DNA from: Eunapius fragilis
Taxonomy: Eukaryota; Porifera; Demospongiae; Spongillida; Spongillidae
Reading direction: 5' to 3'
DNA: 64,000 bases
Assembly (NCBI GenBank): GCA_963681505.1
Contig: OY811988.1
Coordinates: forward strand, 558,001-622,000
The position numbers and the translations under genes are program-made. The notes beneath the pieces are model-generated. The model was given only the letters and a program-made list of their open reading frames with translations, made no database searches and was not told where the DNA came from. Positions 47,424 to 58,037 of this stretch are shown here, piece by piece. Position 1 is the first letter of the stretch, and the number at the start of each line of letters is the position of its first letter.

Positions 47424-49115
47424 TATCCAGTGCATCATCTGAAGTATGTGCACCAGGCACAGCAGAACAAGTTCAAGAAGTACAGTATGATGTGCGGCCC
47501 CTTGCCCCGGGTCCATTTTGACGGACATGGGTTGCTGCGTTGTTAAAACCACCCATTCCTTCTGCAAATGTTTACTGTTGCCATTCAGAGGTGCTGCATC
47601 AATTTTGGGAACTTTGACCTCTCCTTTTAATTAATTTTATAAATAATTTCATGTTGGTAAAACAAATACCACTTGTAGTAGCAAAAATTGCTGTTAAAAC
47701 CATACAAACTTGCACCTACAAAACAAATAAATTTTACACCAGAGAGCAACAACTGATGATGCAGAATGAACATCCCAAAGCTCACCCTGGGCACGACATG
47801 GAGGCTCAAGCTGAAAGAAATGGGAAGCTGTATGTTAGAATCAATTATATACATTGCTATATCATTCACACTGCAGTATAACCATGCATCTGTTGAAATA
47901 TATAGTTATACGCCAAAGTATAGAGCAAAATCATATTGCGATACTGGTTCAGAAAAGAATGCTTATTGTAGGAGGGAATTACCTGACGGCTCTCAATATT
48001 TTTTCTCGACATCAAGCACACCACTGACTATTACAATAGAATTTTCAACCTCCTTCATAAGAAGCTGCACAGAGTGCATGGTAAAAAAGATTACATTATG
48101 TTAATGTAACATTGACAGTTAAAAATACATCAGTCATACTACTTGCCATATTACCACTGACAAAATATGTCACTGCAAAGAATCAGAAAACTATATGCTT
48201 ACAGCTAGTATCGACTTATCAAACAGTTACATGCACATGTGATTGTTATAATTAGAAGACATTTGCATTAATAATACCTCCAAAATATTGCTCCAACCCT
48301 TTGGGTGCTCAGTAGACATACACCGTACATCTTCCCAGAGTTTCGTGGTAGTAGGTCTGGCCTCTGGAAGGTCTTGCAGACATTGGACCACTATAGGATA
48401 AAGAAGATGGTCCTCTCCCATTTTATCCATTCAATGCTGTCATTTAGAGATCTGCAAATCAAATACTTTAGACACTCCAAGGTCAGCGATCTTAGCTCTC
48501 ATGTCAGATGTGAGGAGAATGTTGGCTGCTGTAAGGTCACGATGGATGATGGGTGGAGCTAAGGAATGAAGGTGACGCAGCCCATTGGTCACATCCTGGA
48601 GGATGGACAGCTTTTGGAAGTGGGATGATGTATTTCTGCTTCATACAAGTGTCCAAGCACTTGGATAGGTCCATGGGCATAAATTCCATTACAAGCAAAA
48701 TTTCACCTTTTTCACGATATACACCCAAAAACTGAACAATGTTTGGATGCTTTAGTTTACTAAGGAGTGAACATTCTACATGGAATTTCTCTCTTATATC
48801 CTTAACTTCATCACTTCCAACAGGAACATGACCTCCCTGGCCTACTAGGATGTCATGGACTACCTTAGCAATGCAAGGTGTTCCATTCATCATGACTTCA
48901 TAAACAGCTCCATATGATCCACCACCTACAACCTTTCTTTCATCAAAACCTTCCAGTGAACGCACTGTGTAATAGTCCTCTGTAGCCACCTGATTTTGTA
49001 GATAAAGATGTACATGCATATAAATTGAAATGAAAGTCAGTTAAATAGTTACTATACATATAACATAATAATATTAACCCTTCACTGACCAGCCCCTCAT
49101 CCCTGCTGTCACTGT
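47424..49115. repeat. Segmental duplication, copy 1 (pair at 58038-59835)
   Basis: About 1.7 kb covering the L7 second-kinase exon, its short last exon and flanking DNA is repeated at 58.04-59.83 kb in the same orientation. Shared non-coding words such as CATCTGAAGTATGTGCACCA and CACATCAGTCA at matching spacing show duplication of the block, not only of the exon. Confidence 0.85.
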
Positions 49116-52100
49116 AGAACTATGGATTATGCTTCAAAATGCTTCTAAACTCTTTCTAGAAGGAATTAGCATAGCAATTAATATACATGTGAGTATACCT
49201 CCATCATCTGGCGTGCTGTCCCTTCTCTGAGGACATCAGTCATACATTGCTTAAAGTCTGCTACTTCTTTCTCAGCAGCAGCAAGCTTGGATTTCACCTC
49301 AGCTATTTCCTGTCTTGCTGCGCTAAGGTCTTTAATAAGGCTATCCCTCTCCCCTGCTGCTTGACTTCTGTCGTCTCTTTCCTTTTTGAAGTCATCAGCA
49401 AATGTATCCCTCTATACAGCACACATGTGTAAGTGTTCAGGATATACATGATCACGTATTGCACATGCAATGAACACAATAACAGGATGACTGCACATTC
49501 TACATGTACCACCAGTACATGTACCCTGCACATTACAACCTAAAATACCTCAGCTGCAGTTACTTCAAATCTAGAAAGAAGACTTTGATAGGAGTCTTCC
49601 ATTGCCTTCAGTTTCTCCTCAGAGTTTCTCAATTTCTATGCTACACCATTCATACATGAGGATGAATCATCACCTGATACTTCAGCAGGTCTATACGCAG
49701 CTTCTGGGTTTACCTTTCAGAATATTAAAGCGGACAAGAAATATTTAATTGCTTCATATAAGTACAGTGTCATTGAGTGTCACTATGTACCTCATGAATT
49801 TCATCTTTACGGCATTTCATCACTTCAGGGTTTGCCATTTTCCTTTGAAGGTCACTGATCACCTTATTCTTAGACTCAATGATACGTTTTAAGGTAGATT
49901 TGTTCTCTTCCGATGAAGTAATCTGATCTGTCAGGGAGGTTTCACTTGTGCTATGCTTACTAGATGGCTTTGACCTCCCTTTGAGGCATTCATTCTCCAC
50001 TTCTAGCTGACTTATTTTCTCTGTGTAGTCCTGCTTCTCTGCATCATTCCTTGCTATTACTTCCTTCATTGCCTAAAGATAAGCAAATGCAAATACATGT
50101 GCATCAATGTATGCTATACATGAATTCAGGTAACATGTAAAGTTGCAATAATGAAGTTCAGACATAGGCACCAGGCTGCCCATGAATTACACAAGCACAG
50201 AAAACTATTGTACTAATCTATCATGTTAAAGTATTTATGTGGGATAATGTAAATAATATAAACATCACAAACATAAAACATCTGGCCTGGGAAATGATCA
50301 AATGCCTTAAGCCTTCGGCCCAGGCAAGGCTCAGGTTGTACATTTAGGCCAATGACATGAGCAGCATCAGTCACATGTGCACGTAATGGCTGAACGTAGG
50401 ATGGCAAATTGAATTAAGATGGCAATGAAGCCAAGCCATGAAAATGAATATGGTTTCTGTAGCAGATCCAACATTTAATGATAGCACAGAAGTTTTTGGA
50501 GATAACAAATATGTAGCATGAGAAGTGCACTTTTCGCTGCCATTCCTGACATTTGCATATGTAGATCTGTGGTTAATTCGTAACTCCGCGTGTCATGCAA
50601 TAGACCCCCCCCCCCCCCCCCGCCCTCCCCGCCCCTCCATCCGCCAGTGGGTACACCATCATAACTGTCAAACACTTATATAATGTTGCAGCCTCTGTAG
50701 ATCTATGCCCAAGACCAGAGGTAAAGGTGGGATTCTATTATATCCTTTCATTGCGCTTCAGCTGATTGATGATGTCAGAACACGGTGACAAAGTCTTTGA
50801 AACAGTAACTTGGAGCACATGGTTGAAAAACCCTGACATAAGAAGGCATCCCCACACAGCGTGCCCTGGTGTCAAAACGAGCAGTTTTTTCATCATCATG
50901 CCTGCCCATTTTCTGAATTGATGCCTCTTGCACTATTTTATCACTGAGTTAATAATTTATAAGACACTGACTTTTTAATTATCCATGCAAACATAGCTTT
51001 TCTTTTGGTGGCAACGATCCAGATAGGAAACAACTGATCAATGCAAACTTGTGTTTTCATGTGGCTCCATGCAGTAGTTATGCATGCATTTACTCAAGGC
51101 AAGCTTCACACAATTCAGCTCAGAAACTGGGCACCAATTGGAAGGGTTTGCTTATTTTCAGGTTGCTATGTGCAGGATAAAAGCCTGACAATGATGGTAA
51201 TATTAAGGATACAACATCAGCTAATATCAAGGTACACTTATCAGTACATTTGGAAAATGTCAATAATGAGAAATTCGTTAATCTTTATTCCCCAATTGTC
51301 CTTGTTTAAGTACAGCACTCCTTACGTAAGGACTGTTTTCAAGTTGTAAACACCTCAAGGTCTCAGTACCCCATACCATAATGGAGGGAGTTGATTGTAT
51401 TCAATATTAAGTCAGCGGCTTGGGGGGGGGGGGGGGGGGGGGGTACATCCCCAGTTGAATGGCGTTTTGGAATATCTTTGATTTGTCACTACAGTAATTA
51501 TGAAGCATGTCAGCAGAAAATGCATTTTAAATGCTTTTCCCTGTGGTCACCTATCCACCTATGCACACAATGGTAAAAAGACTGGCTATTAACCTTTCAT
51601 GGACAAGGAGGAAAAACCTTACTTGATATTTCTCATTAAGCTTATCCATCTGCTTCTTAAGTCTGTCCACTCCTACCTCCATGCTTCTCTTTTCCAACTC
51701 CCTTTAAATGATTTCACTGTTCATTATGCTGGGACACACGCACAAACAAACAACATTTCTACAACTTCAATTTTAATTGCATGCACTTGTGATTCAAAAT
51801 GTGGTTGGAATGCTATTTTAAATGTTGAAAATGGTCAAGGAATCATTACATTCTCAAGTTCAAACATGAGACATTATATTTCAGGTTGGCAGTTGGGGTG
51901 GTGGGGGTGGGGGGTTATGGTGTAATTTACACACCATAATACACAATTTGCTGTGTATTTTAAAAAGTAAATATTCCCATTACCAAGACAATGTTCCAAA
52001 TTCGAAACGTGAATCAATCATACAACCCATTCTAGTATATGCCATGAGTGAGGAACCAAAACATTTATAAAAGAATGCAATATGGCCCTTCCTATTTACT

Positions 52101-52211
52101 TACTTCCTTGTACAGATGTACCATATCCTTGTATGGAAGTGGGTTGGCAGTGCACAGCAGTGTTTGAAGGTGATTATTTAGGTTGCGTGAAGAAGGTCTT
52201 TTGTTTGGATC
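47993..52211 (-). pseudogene. L7: decayed duplicate of L6 that ends in a type 2 kinase
   Basis: Remnants in gene order (minus): type 1 kinase tail 52211-52104, coil about 51700-51626 (its 3' splice site deleted), coil 50072-49786, exon 49713-49570 with an in-frame TAG at 49638-49636 where L6 has GAG, UBAN exon about 49415-49198 (TFADDFKKERDDRSQAAGE), type 2 kinase 48989-48278, and last exon 48064-47993 ending EKKY. The second kinase has a two-base shift after CMKQKYIIPLP and lacks about 190 bp including the PPEA region. A P-like transposon begins at 52211 and replaces most of the first kinase. The gene is dead, but its layout shows an ancestor with two kinases around one UBAN. Confidence 0.82.
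49198..52211. repeat. Segmental duplication of L6 (pair at about 39560-42060)
   Basis: Introns and exons of L6 from the UBAN exon up to the kinase tail are repeated here in order and orientation, including non-coding stretches such as CCTTAAGCCTTCGGCCCAGG near 40619 and 50305. The copy stops abruptly at the P-like transposon. Confidence 0.88.
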
Positions 52212-53086
52212 ACATGTAAGCGGGCCGGGGATTGGAAACTAAGGCAATCATCACCAATAAATGGGTGACACTCCGTTACATTCTGCCGGGTTTCCCGGCA
52301 GGCTATTGTATAGTCTTATGGATTTAAATGGCTATTGTAGTCTTATGGATTTAAATGGCTGTGTTGTTACATGCATGCGCTTTCCTTTGCTATTTGAGCC
52401 ACTTAAAAATTACCATCATGCACACTCCGGCAGATGACTTACTTCAAGCAGTGAACAGTATAATCATAGATTGAATACGGGATCGGAAACGCAATATCTA
52501 ACGCCATAGAGTCGCGTGTTCTATCATCGTTTCGCATGAATCTAATTAAGTTCGCGCGGGCTTTCTTGGTGTGAAACTGTTGAATCGGGCAAGACGAAGA
52601 CATCAGAAGGTAAAATAGGCAGATCACGATTCCCTAAAGTCTTGAGATGGTTTCTAACTCTTTTGGTTAGTTCATAAAAAATATATCTAAAGGTTTAGAA
52701 TGCGTGTGATCACAAAACTAGTCGATCAAGCGTTGCCAAAGCGAAGTGAGATTTTGGGGCGAATTGCCGTGGCAACAGGCAGGGTGTTCAAGCGACGAAG
52801 CATGCCTTATGAGAACGCCCAATGAGTGAAGCGTGGCGTAGTGCTAGTTTGAAGAGAACAAGTCCTATCGCTTTAAAGATATATATATAGCTTCAAACAC
52901 AAAAAAATGACGAAAATACCTTCCGCGCCAGTCAAATTGTTGTATCACCATGGTGGATGGACGTGGCTTCAAAGTTAGTTTTACGAGAAGAACAATGGCC
53001 AATAGGTGGCGTAGGGGGGGTTTGAAGCTTTCTGTACTCATAGAAGCGTACTTACAGCCCTGTATATGTGATGATTAAATTAGGAC

Positions 53087-56000
53087 ATGTTTCGACGAGG
53101 ACGATTGTCAAGGAAACGCAAGCTCGAGCACAAAAGGCGCCAATGCAGTGGATTTACTGTCTCCATTGGGATTGATATTTGGAAGAATACCAGGAGGGCC
53201 CATCTGCAGCAGCAACTGAGTGAAGTAACTGTTGTGCAGACACTGCTTCCTCCAGGTAATGAACTATATGCTAGGTGTAGTGAGTACAATAAGTTATATT
53301 TTCAATAGGGTGGTTCAGAGTTGGTGATGGTGCTTTTGGCAAGGTGGACAAAGATCCTGATGGTATTTTGAGGTTGTCTCGATGTGTGGTCTTCAGTGAA
53401 AACATGGAATGGCATGTGCAGGTACGAGTCCAGCAGTATAAGATTTCATGTTGCATACAAATGTCTACAATTTGTTATAGGTTGATGGCAAGCAACTGAA
53501 CTCATCTGTGCCTACTTTGAGCCAGGCTCCTCAGTGTTGTACATCTATTGAGGATGTCAAGACACTTCTGAACTTTGTGCATTCTTGTCATCTGTGTTGT
53601 GGAAATAGTGATGAGAAGTTCATTGTCTATATTTCAACAAAGAATGGAAAGATAATGAATGCCTCAGGTAAGTACTCCAGTGGAAAAAAATATGGTGCAA
53701 TGATCCCACTGTTCTATTATGAAAACCGACAGGTAATGAGTGTGTGGCTTACTTGGACTCCTTACACTCTACGATTCGCCATGCTGAGTGTGAGATTCTA
53801 ATAACACCAGGGGAGGATGGTCATCACTGCTGTAGCAGGTGTAAGGCATACAGATGCAATCTAAGAACCTTAGTTAGCCGCCATGAGTAGCATGCATCTG
53901 ATACCAGCTGCACTGATCCCAGTAGTCATGCAGCCTTCTCACGCTTAAGTTCTCCTTTGAAGTGCACTCGTTATCACCAAGAACATGCACTACGAATAGC
54001 TTGTCAGCGTCAAGTCACCAATCTTAAGAAGAAACTTGAAGCAGCGATCGATGAAAGTGGGCTCATGGTGTCAAGCAGTTTACATGATGACCTTGTACAA
54101 ATCATGAAAGATAATGCTGAGGTAATTTGCACAACTCATCCACCTGGGACCTTTGGGCGTGTATTTTGGGAAGCTCAAATGCAAGCAGCTTCAGTCAAGG
54201 ATTCCAAACAGATGCAATGGGACCCTGTTATGGTGCGGTGGTGTCTCTATTTGCGCCATCTTTCCAGTTCAGCTTATGAGATGTTGCGAGAAACAGGAAC
54301 CATAAGCCTTCCGTCGCAAAGAACACTTCAAGACTACACTTACCACATCAAAGCTACGGTAGGATTTTCTGACGAAGTGGACAAGCAACTTGGAATTGAT
54401 GCAAAAGTAGCATCTTGTGTGGAACGAGACAAATGTGTCATTCTCATTTGTGATGAGATGCACATCCGGCAGGACCTTACATATGACAAGCACACAGGTA
54501 GGCTCAGCTGAATGTGTCCATGCTTTTTAAGCAAGCATACTGATTGTTCAATAGGTGCACTGACTGGGTTTGTTAACATTGGCGACATCAACCAGCACCT
54601 GGCTGAATATGAGAAGCAGTTAACAAGCGACGATGGCATCCGGAACCCTCTCGCCTCATCAATGCTAGTATTGATGGTCAGAGGACTGTTTACACACCTC
54701 CAGTTCCCCTATGCTCAATTCCCATGTACTGAATTGTCAGGCAAGTTTACATTTCTGTGTCGGTGACCTGTTTTGATATTATCCACAATGTAATAGGAGA
54801 CCAACTCTTTCCTATTTTGTGGAATGCTGTGTCACGGTTGGAAAACCTGGGGTTCTTAGTCCTTGCTCTATGTTGTGATGGTCTGTCTGCCAACAGGAAG
54901 TTTTTCAGACTACATGATACATGTTCTAGCACAGCAGTATACAAAGTTATTAATCCCTATGCCCATGATGGGGATAAACGTTACATTTTTTTCCTGTCCG
55001 ATCCACCTCACTTGGTGAAAACTGTTAGAAACTGCTGGGCAAACAAGAAACGAAAATTATGGGTATGTAATACATGTATTATGTGCATTGTAAAAATGAA
55101 ATGTATTGCCCATGTTTAGTGCAATGGAATGGATATATCATGGGATCATCTAACGGAACTCTATACAAAGAACAGGGCACAGGCTGATGACACTGGCTTA
55201 GCACTCATACCGAAGCTCAAGTATGAACATGTACATCTTACAAGTTATTCTAAAATGCGTGTTGACCTTGCAGCTCAAGTAAGGATGATTGGTGTTCCCG
55301 TTACAACGTACATGTTCCAATCATCAATGTATCTATACCTTGTTACATCCAGGTTCTCAGCAGTTCTGTAGCGAAAGGCCTAACACTGTTTGTAGGAGCC
55401 AAAGCAACACAAATGGCATATTTTGCAGAAATGTTTGACAAATTTTTTGACTGCCTGAACAGTTCAAGTCTGTCTGCAGGCAAGCTATCCAGAAATCCTT
55501 TTAGATCTCCATACAGATCAGGGAATGACTGGAAGCTAAAGGTACACTCAGATTTGACAGCAATAAAATACATTATACACTTTGTGTTAATAAATTACAG
55601 TGGCTAACAGATGTATTTCTGCCATATCTGGATGAGTGGGAGGAAAGTGTGGATAGAAGAGAAGGATTCAGTCCCTCGCAAAAGAACATGATGATGCTTA
55701 GTAAACAAACAAGAGAGGGTCTGAAGCTAACTGGTAAATGACAAAAGAAAATGTATGCTTGTAATTGAAGTTAAACTGAAGTTGCTTTTTCTTCAGTGAT
55801 GGCATTTGTAGAACTGGTGCAGTACCTGTTCACAATCCCAGGTGTTGGAGTGTTTCTGAGCAATAGGATTTGCCAGGACCCATTGGAAAATTTCTTTGGA
55901 CGACAGCGCCAACGAGGCAGGGCCAATGGGAACCCATCATCCTCTGAGTTTGTTCGAAACACACAAGCATTAAGAATTATATCGAATACATGTGGAACCA

Positions 56001-56089
56001 TACGTGGAAATTGCCGGGGTGGTGCTACCATTGATGCTGATATTCTAGACTCTGGTCCCCTTCCAAAGCGGCCCAGACATAGTATGTAA
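53087..56089 (+). pseudogene. P-like element transposase, spliced, damaged
   Basis: Exons about 53087-53255, 53309-53421, 53481-53667 onward, RNase H exon to 54497, 54555-54740, 54797-55062, 55120-55278, 55353-55541, 55601-55733 and 55797-56089. P-transposase landmarks: VILICDEMHIRQDL (first catalytic Asp), LALCCDGLSANRKFF (second Asp), FLSDPPHLVKTVRN and the C-terminal RICQDPLENFFGRQRQRG. An N-terminal THAP finger is not evident. A frame slip near 53745 and a TAG at 53888-53890 (after VSRHE) interrupt the part before the RNase H region, so it is probably inactive. The exon ending at 54740 uses a CAG/GCAAGT donor. Confidence 0.8.
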
Positions 56090-56149
56090 TTTTATGGAAC
56101 ATAAATGTTATACAGATGCATTGTAATTTTAAAACATTGTCTATTTCAA

Positions 56150-57113
56150 TTACTGCTTAGGACAAAGTTCACTTCGCAATGCCCTAGTCTTTGACATAGT
56201 TTTATGTTGCGCCTGTTTATAAAGTTCCATGCAAGAGCTTGCAAATCCAAAACCTCTAACAGTGACGTATAGGCTCACAATTCGCTGCAGCACCAATTTT
56301 GACACGTCCTCTTCAACCTGTGCAGCAATGATGCACCACTGAAAGAGTAAGTCATTGTTGCCAACTATAGCCTCTACGCATGTTGCAGCACCTTCTATTC
56401 TGTTGGAAGCAAGGGTAAAATGTCTTCGTATGAGATCTTCCATAATCAGGAATATGTCATACGCCTGATTATTTACTGTCCACAAACCCCCTCGATTTAC
56501 CAAGTCTACCCATTCTTCACTTTCACAAGAGCTGATTCCATCACCAGCAAACTCCATCACGAAACACATCATTTCCTTCTTTTTTGGGTGTGATCCCGAT
56601 TCTATTTTTTCATACACTGTACGGATTATGTAGCCAGCTACGTACCACAAGGCACATCTTTCTTGATGAGTTAATGGACGCACACATTCAGAATCAGAGA
56701 CACTAACAGCACTGTTGACAGGAAACTCAAGTTTGATCAAGATGTCAAAAATGTGTTGGGTCACAAACTGGTAAAATGCTGGGAATGCCTTCAAATGAAC
56801 TGTTTTCTGAATGAAGTCCTTCCAACTTTGAACAAATGTATCTGATGTTCTGAGGCGTTGGTACGAACTCCAGAAGCGCTCTTTCCTCAACACAATACTG
56901 GTGTGTTTGCAGGCAAAGCATGCTTGCAGCCTCACAACAAGTACATGGGCAAACCAGGTTAGTTGTTCTTCATTGGACATTGACTCCTTCCACCAATCTC
57001 TTAATGCTAGTGATGTCCTAATTGCTGCACACGTGTACTTTGACTCAACCTTGAAAGCTGTGTCTGTCTGTACTGCCTCAACAGCAACCTTAAAATACTC
57101 AGCAGAACCTTAG
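56150..57113 (-). CDS. Second gene of the P-like element, function unknown
   Basis: The open frame runs from about 57113 (acceptor CTAAG) or from the ATG at 56980 to a stop at 56150, at least 276 aa. Phrases such as QHIFDILIKLEF and TxQERxALWYVAGYIIRT resemble an uncharacterised protein found next to transposons in sponges and cnidarians, from memory. It is transcribed towards the transposase and the two stops are about 60 bp apart. No catalytic motif recognised. An upstream exon is likely if the AG at 57114 is used. Confidence 0.6.
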
Positions 57114-57555
57114 AAATACGAAGCGCATGTATAATACAACTCTAGTTGGTTAGTGGTCTTACGTGAATTCATGTTTCGCTACACGCACGAGTAATGACGT
57201 CATACTACCGCGAAACATTGATATTACCAATGCATTGTATTGCGTTTCCGATCCTGTACCGTAAGGTATTCAATCTATGGTATAATTCAGCAGAACGTTT
57301 GCGCGCGAAATTTTTTTTGTACATTCCTAGTTTTTCCACAGATTGTACATGTAGGGAGAGTAGAAACGAAGGAAATCATAGCCAATGAATGCGTGTCACT
57401 CCGTTACGTTCTGGTTTCCAGCTGCAGGCTATTGTGGTTTTGCGGATTTAAATGGCTAGTGTGCTTCGTCGCAGAAACTGATTTGCATTGTACGTTACAT
57501 GCGCCGGCTTAGTTTCTTTGCTATGTTAAATTTTAAAAATTAAAATTTAAATTTG

Positions 57556-58037
57556 TAATGGTCTTGCAGCAAGGTGCATTCAACCTTAATGGGTACTAAT
57601 AATAGAGCACGAATCAAAATAACTGCGGAAAGAATCGCTCTATATTACGATCGTGGGTTAGCATTTTGGAATACGTATAAATAACAGCCTACTACGTATC
57701 TCGCAATTTACAGAACTAAAATATAGTACTAACCAATGAATAAGCAATAAGAATAAGCTATTTAGCAACTTCACGAAGTGTACTCCGTAGAAATGTATAT
57801 ACCACGTAAGACACGTCATACGCTAATTATATTCATATTCAGGTTAGAGGGGGGGGGGTCCAGGCCAGACGCCCTGGATCCGCCAACCTCTGCCGCTACG
57901 TTAGGGGGGGAGGGGGGGGGGGGAAATGTTCTCTGCCCAGACAGTGCCCTTGACCGTACCGGTATACCCCTCGGCCCAACCATCATGCTGCGTGCATCAT
58001 ACAAACACGGATCGAATTACAGATATTACAGTATAGT
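57556..58037. other. Spacer holding the empty hAT target repeat
   Basis: From about 57888 the sequence CTCTGCCGCTACGTTAGGGG matches 42884 onward, continues through the uninterrupted CTCGGCCC site and matches 44500-44580 on the far side of the hAT-like element. Just before it lies a fragment GTCCAGG..CCTGGATCCGCC of the short hAT-like MITEs. No gene. Confidence 0.7.

Larger units (their letters stand above)
52212..57550. mobile_element. P-like (P/THAP9 superfamily) DNA transposon with two genes
   Basis: It carries a spliced transposase on the plus strand and a second gene on the minus strand. Subterminal inverted repeats: GATTGAATACGGGATCGG near 52472 matches the inverse of the sequence near 57240-57285. 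Outside these, about 180 bp at each end (52235-52425 and 57355-57540) are similar in direct orientation (CACTCCGTTAC..CAGGCTATTGT..GGATTTAAATGGCT). The left edge abuts the truncated L7 kinase, so it inserted into L7 or its insertion led to the deletion. Exact termini and target duplication are not resolved. Confidence 0.75.

Noticed and set aside
47230-47430. Coding-like plus-strand peptides (LPGLYTEYVES, ADGSVLIVSPSYLDEMADYW)
   Set aside because: Two short frames with no confirmed joins or recognised family; noted only as spacer content.
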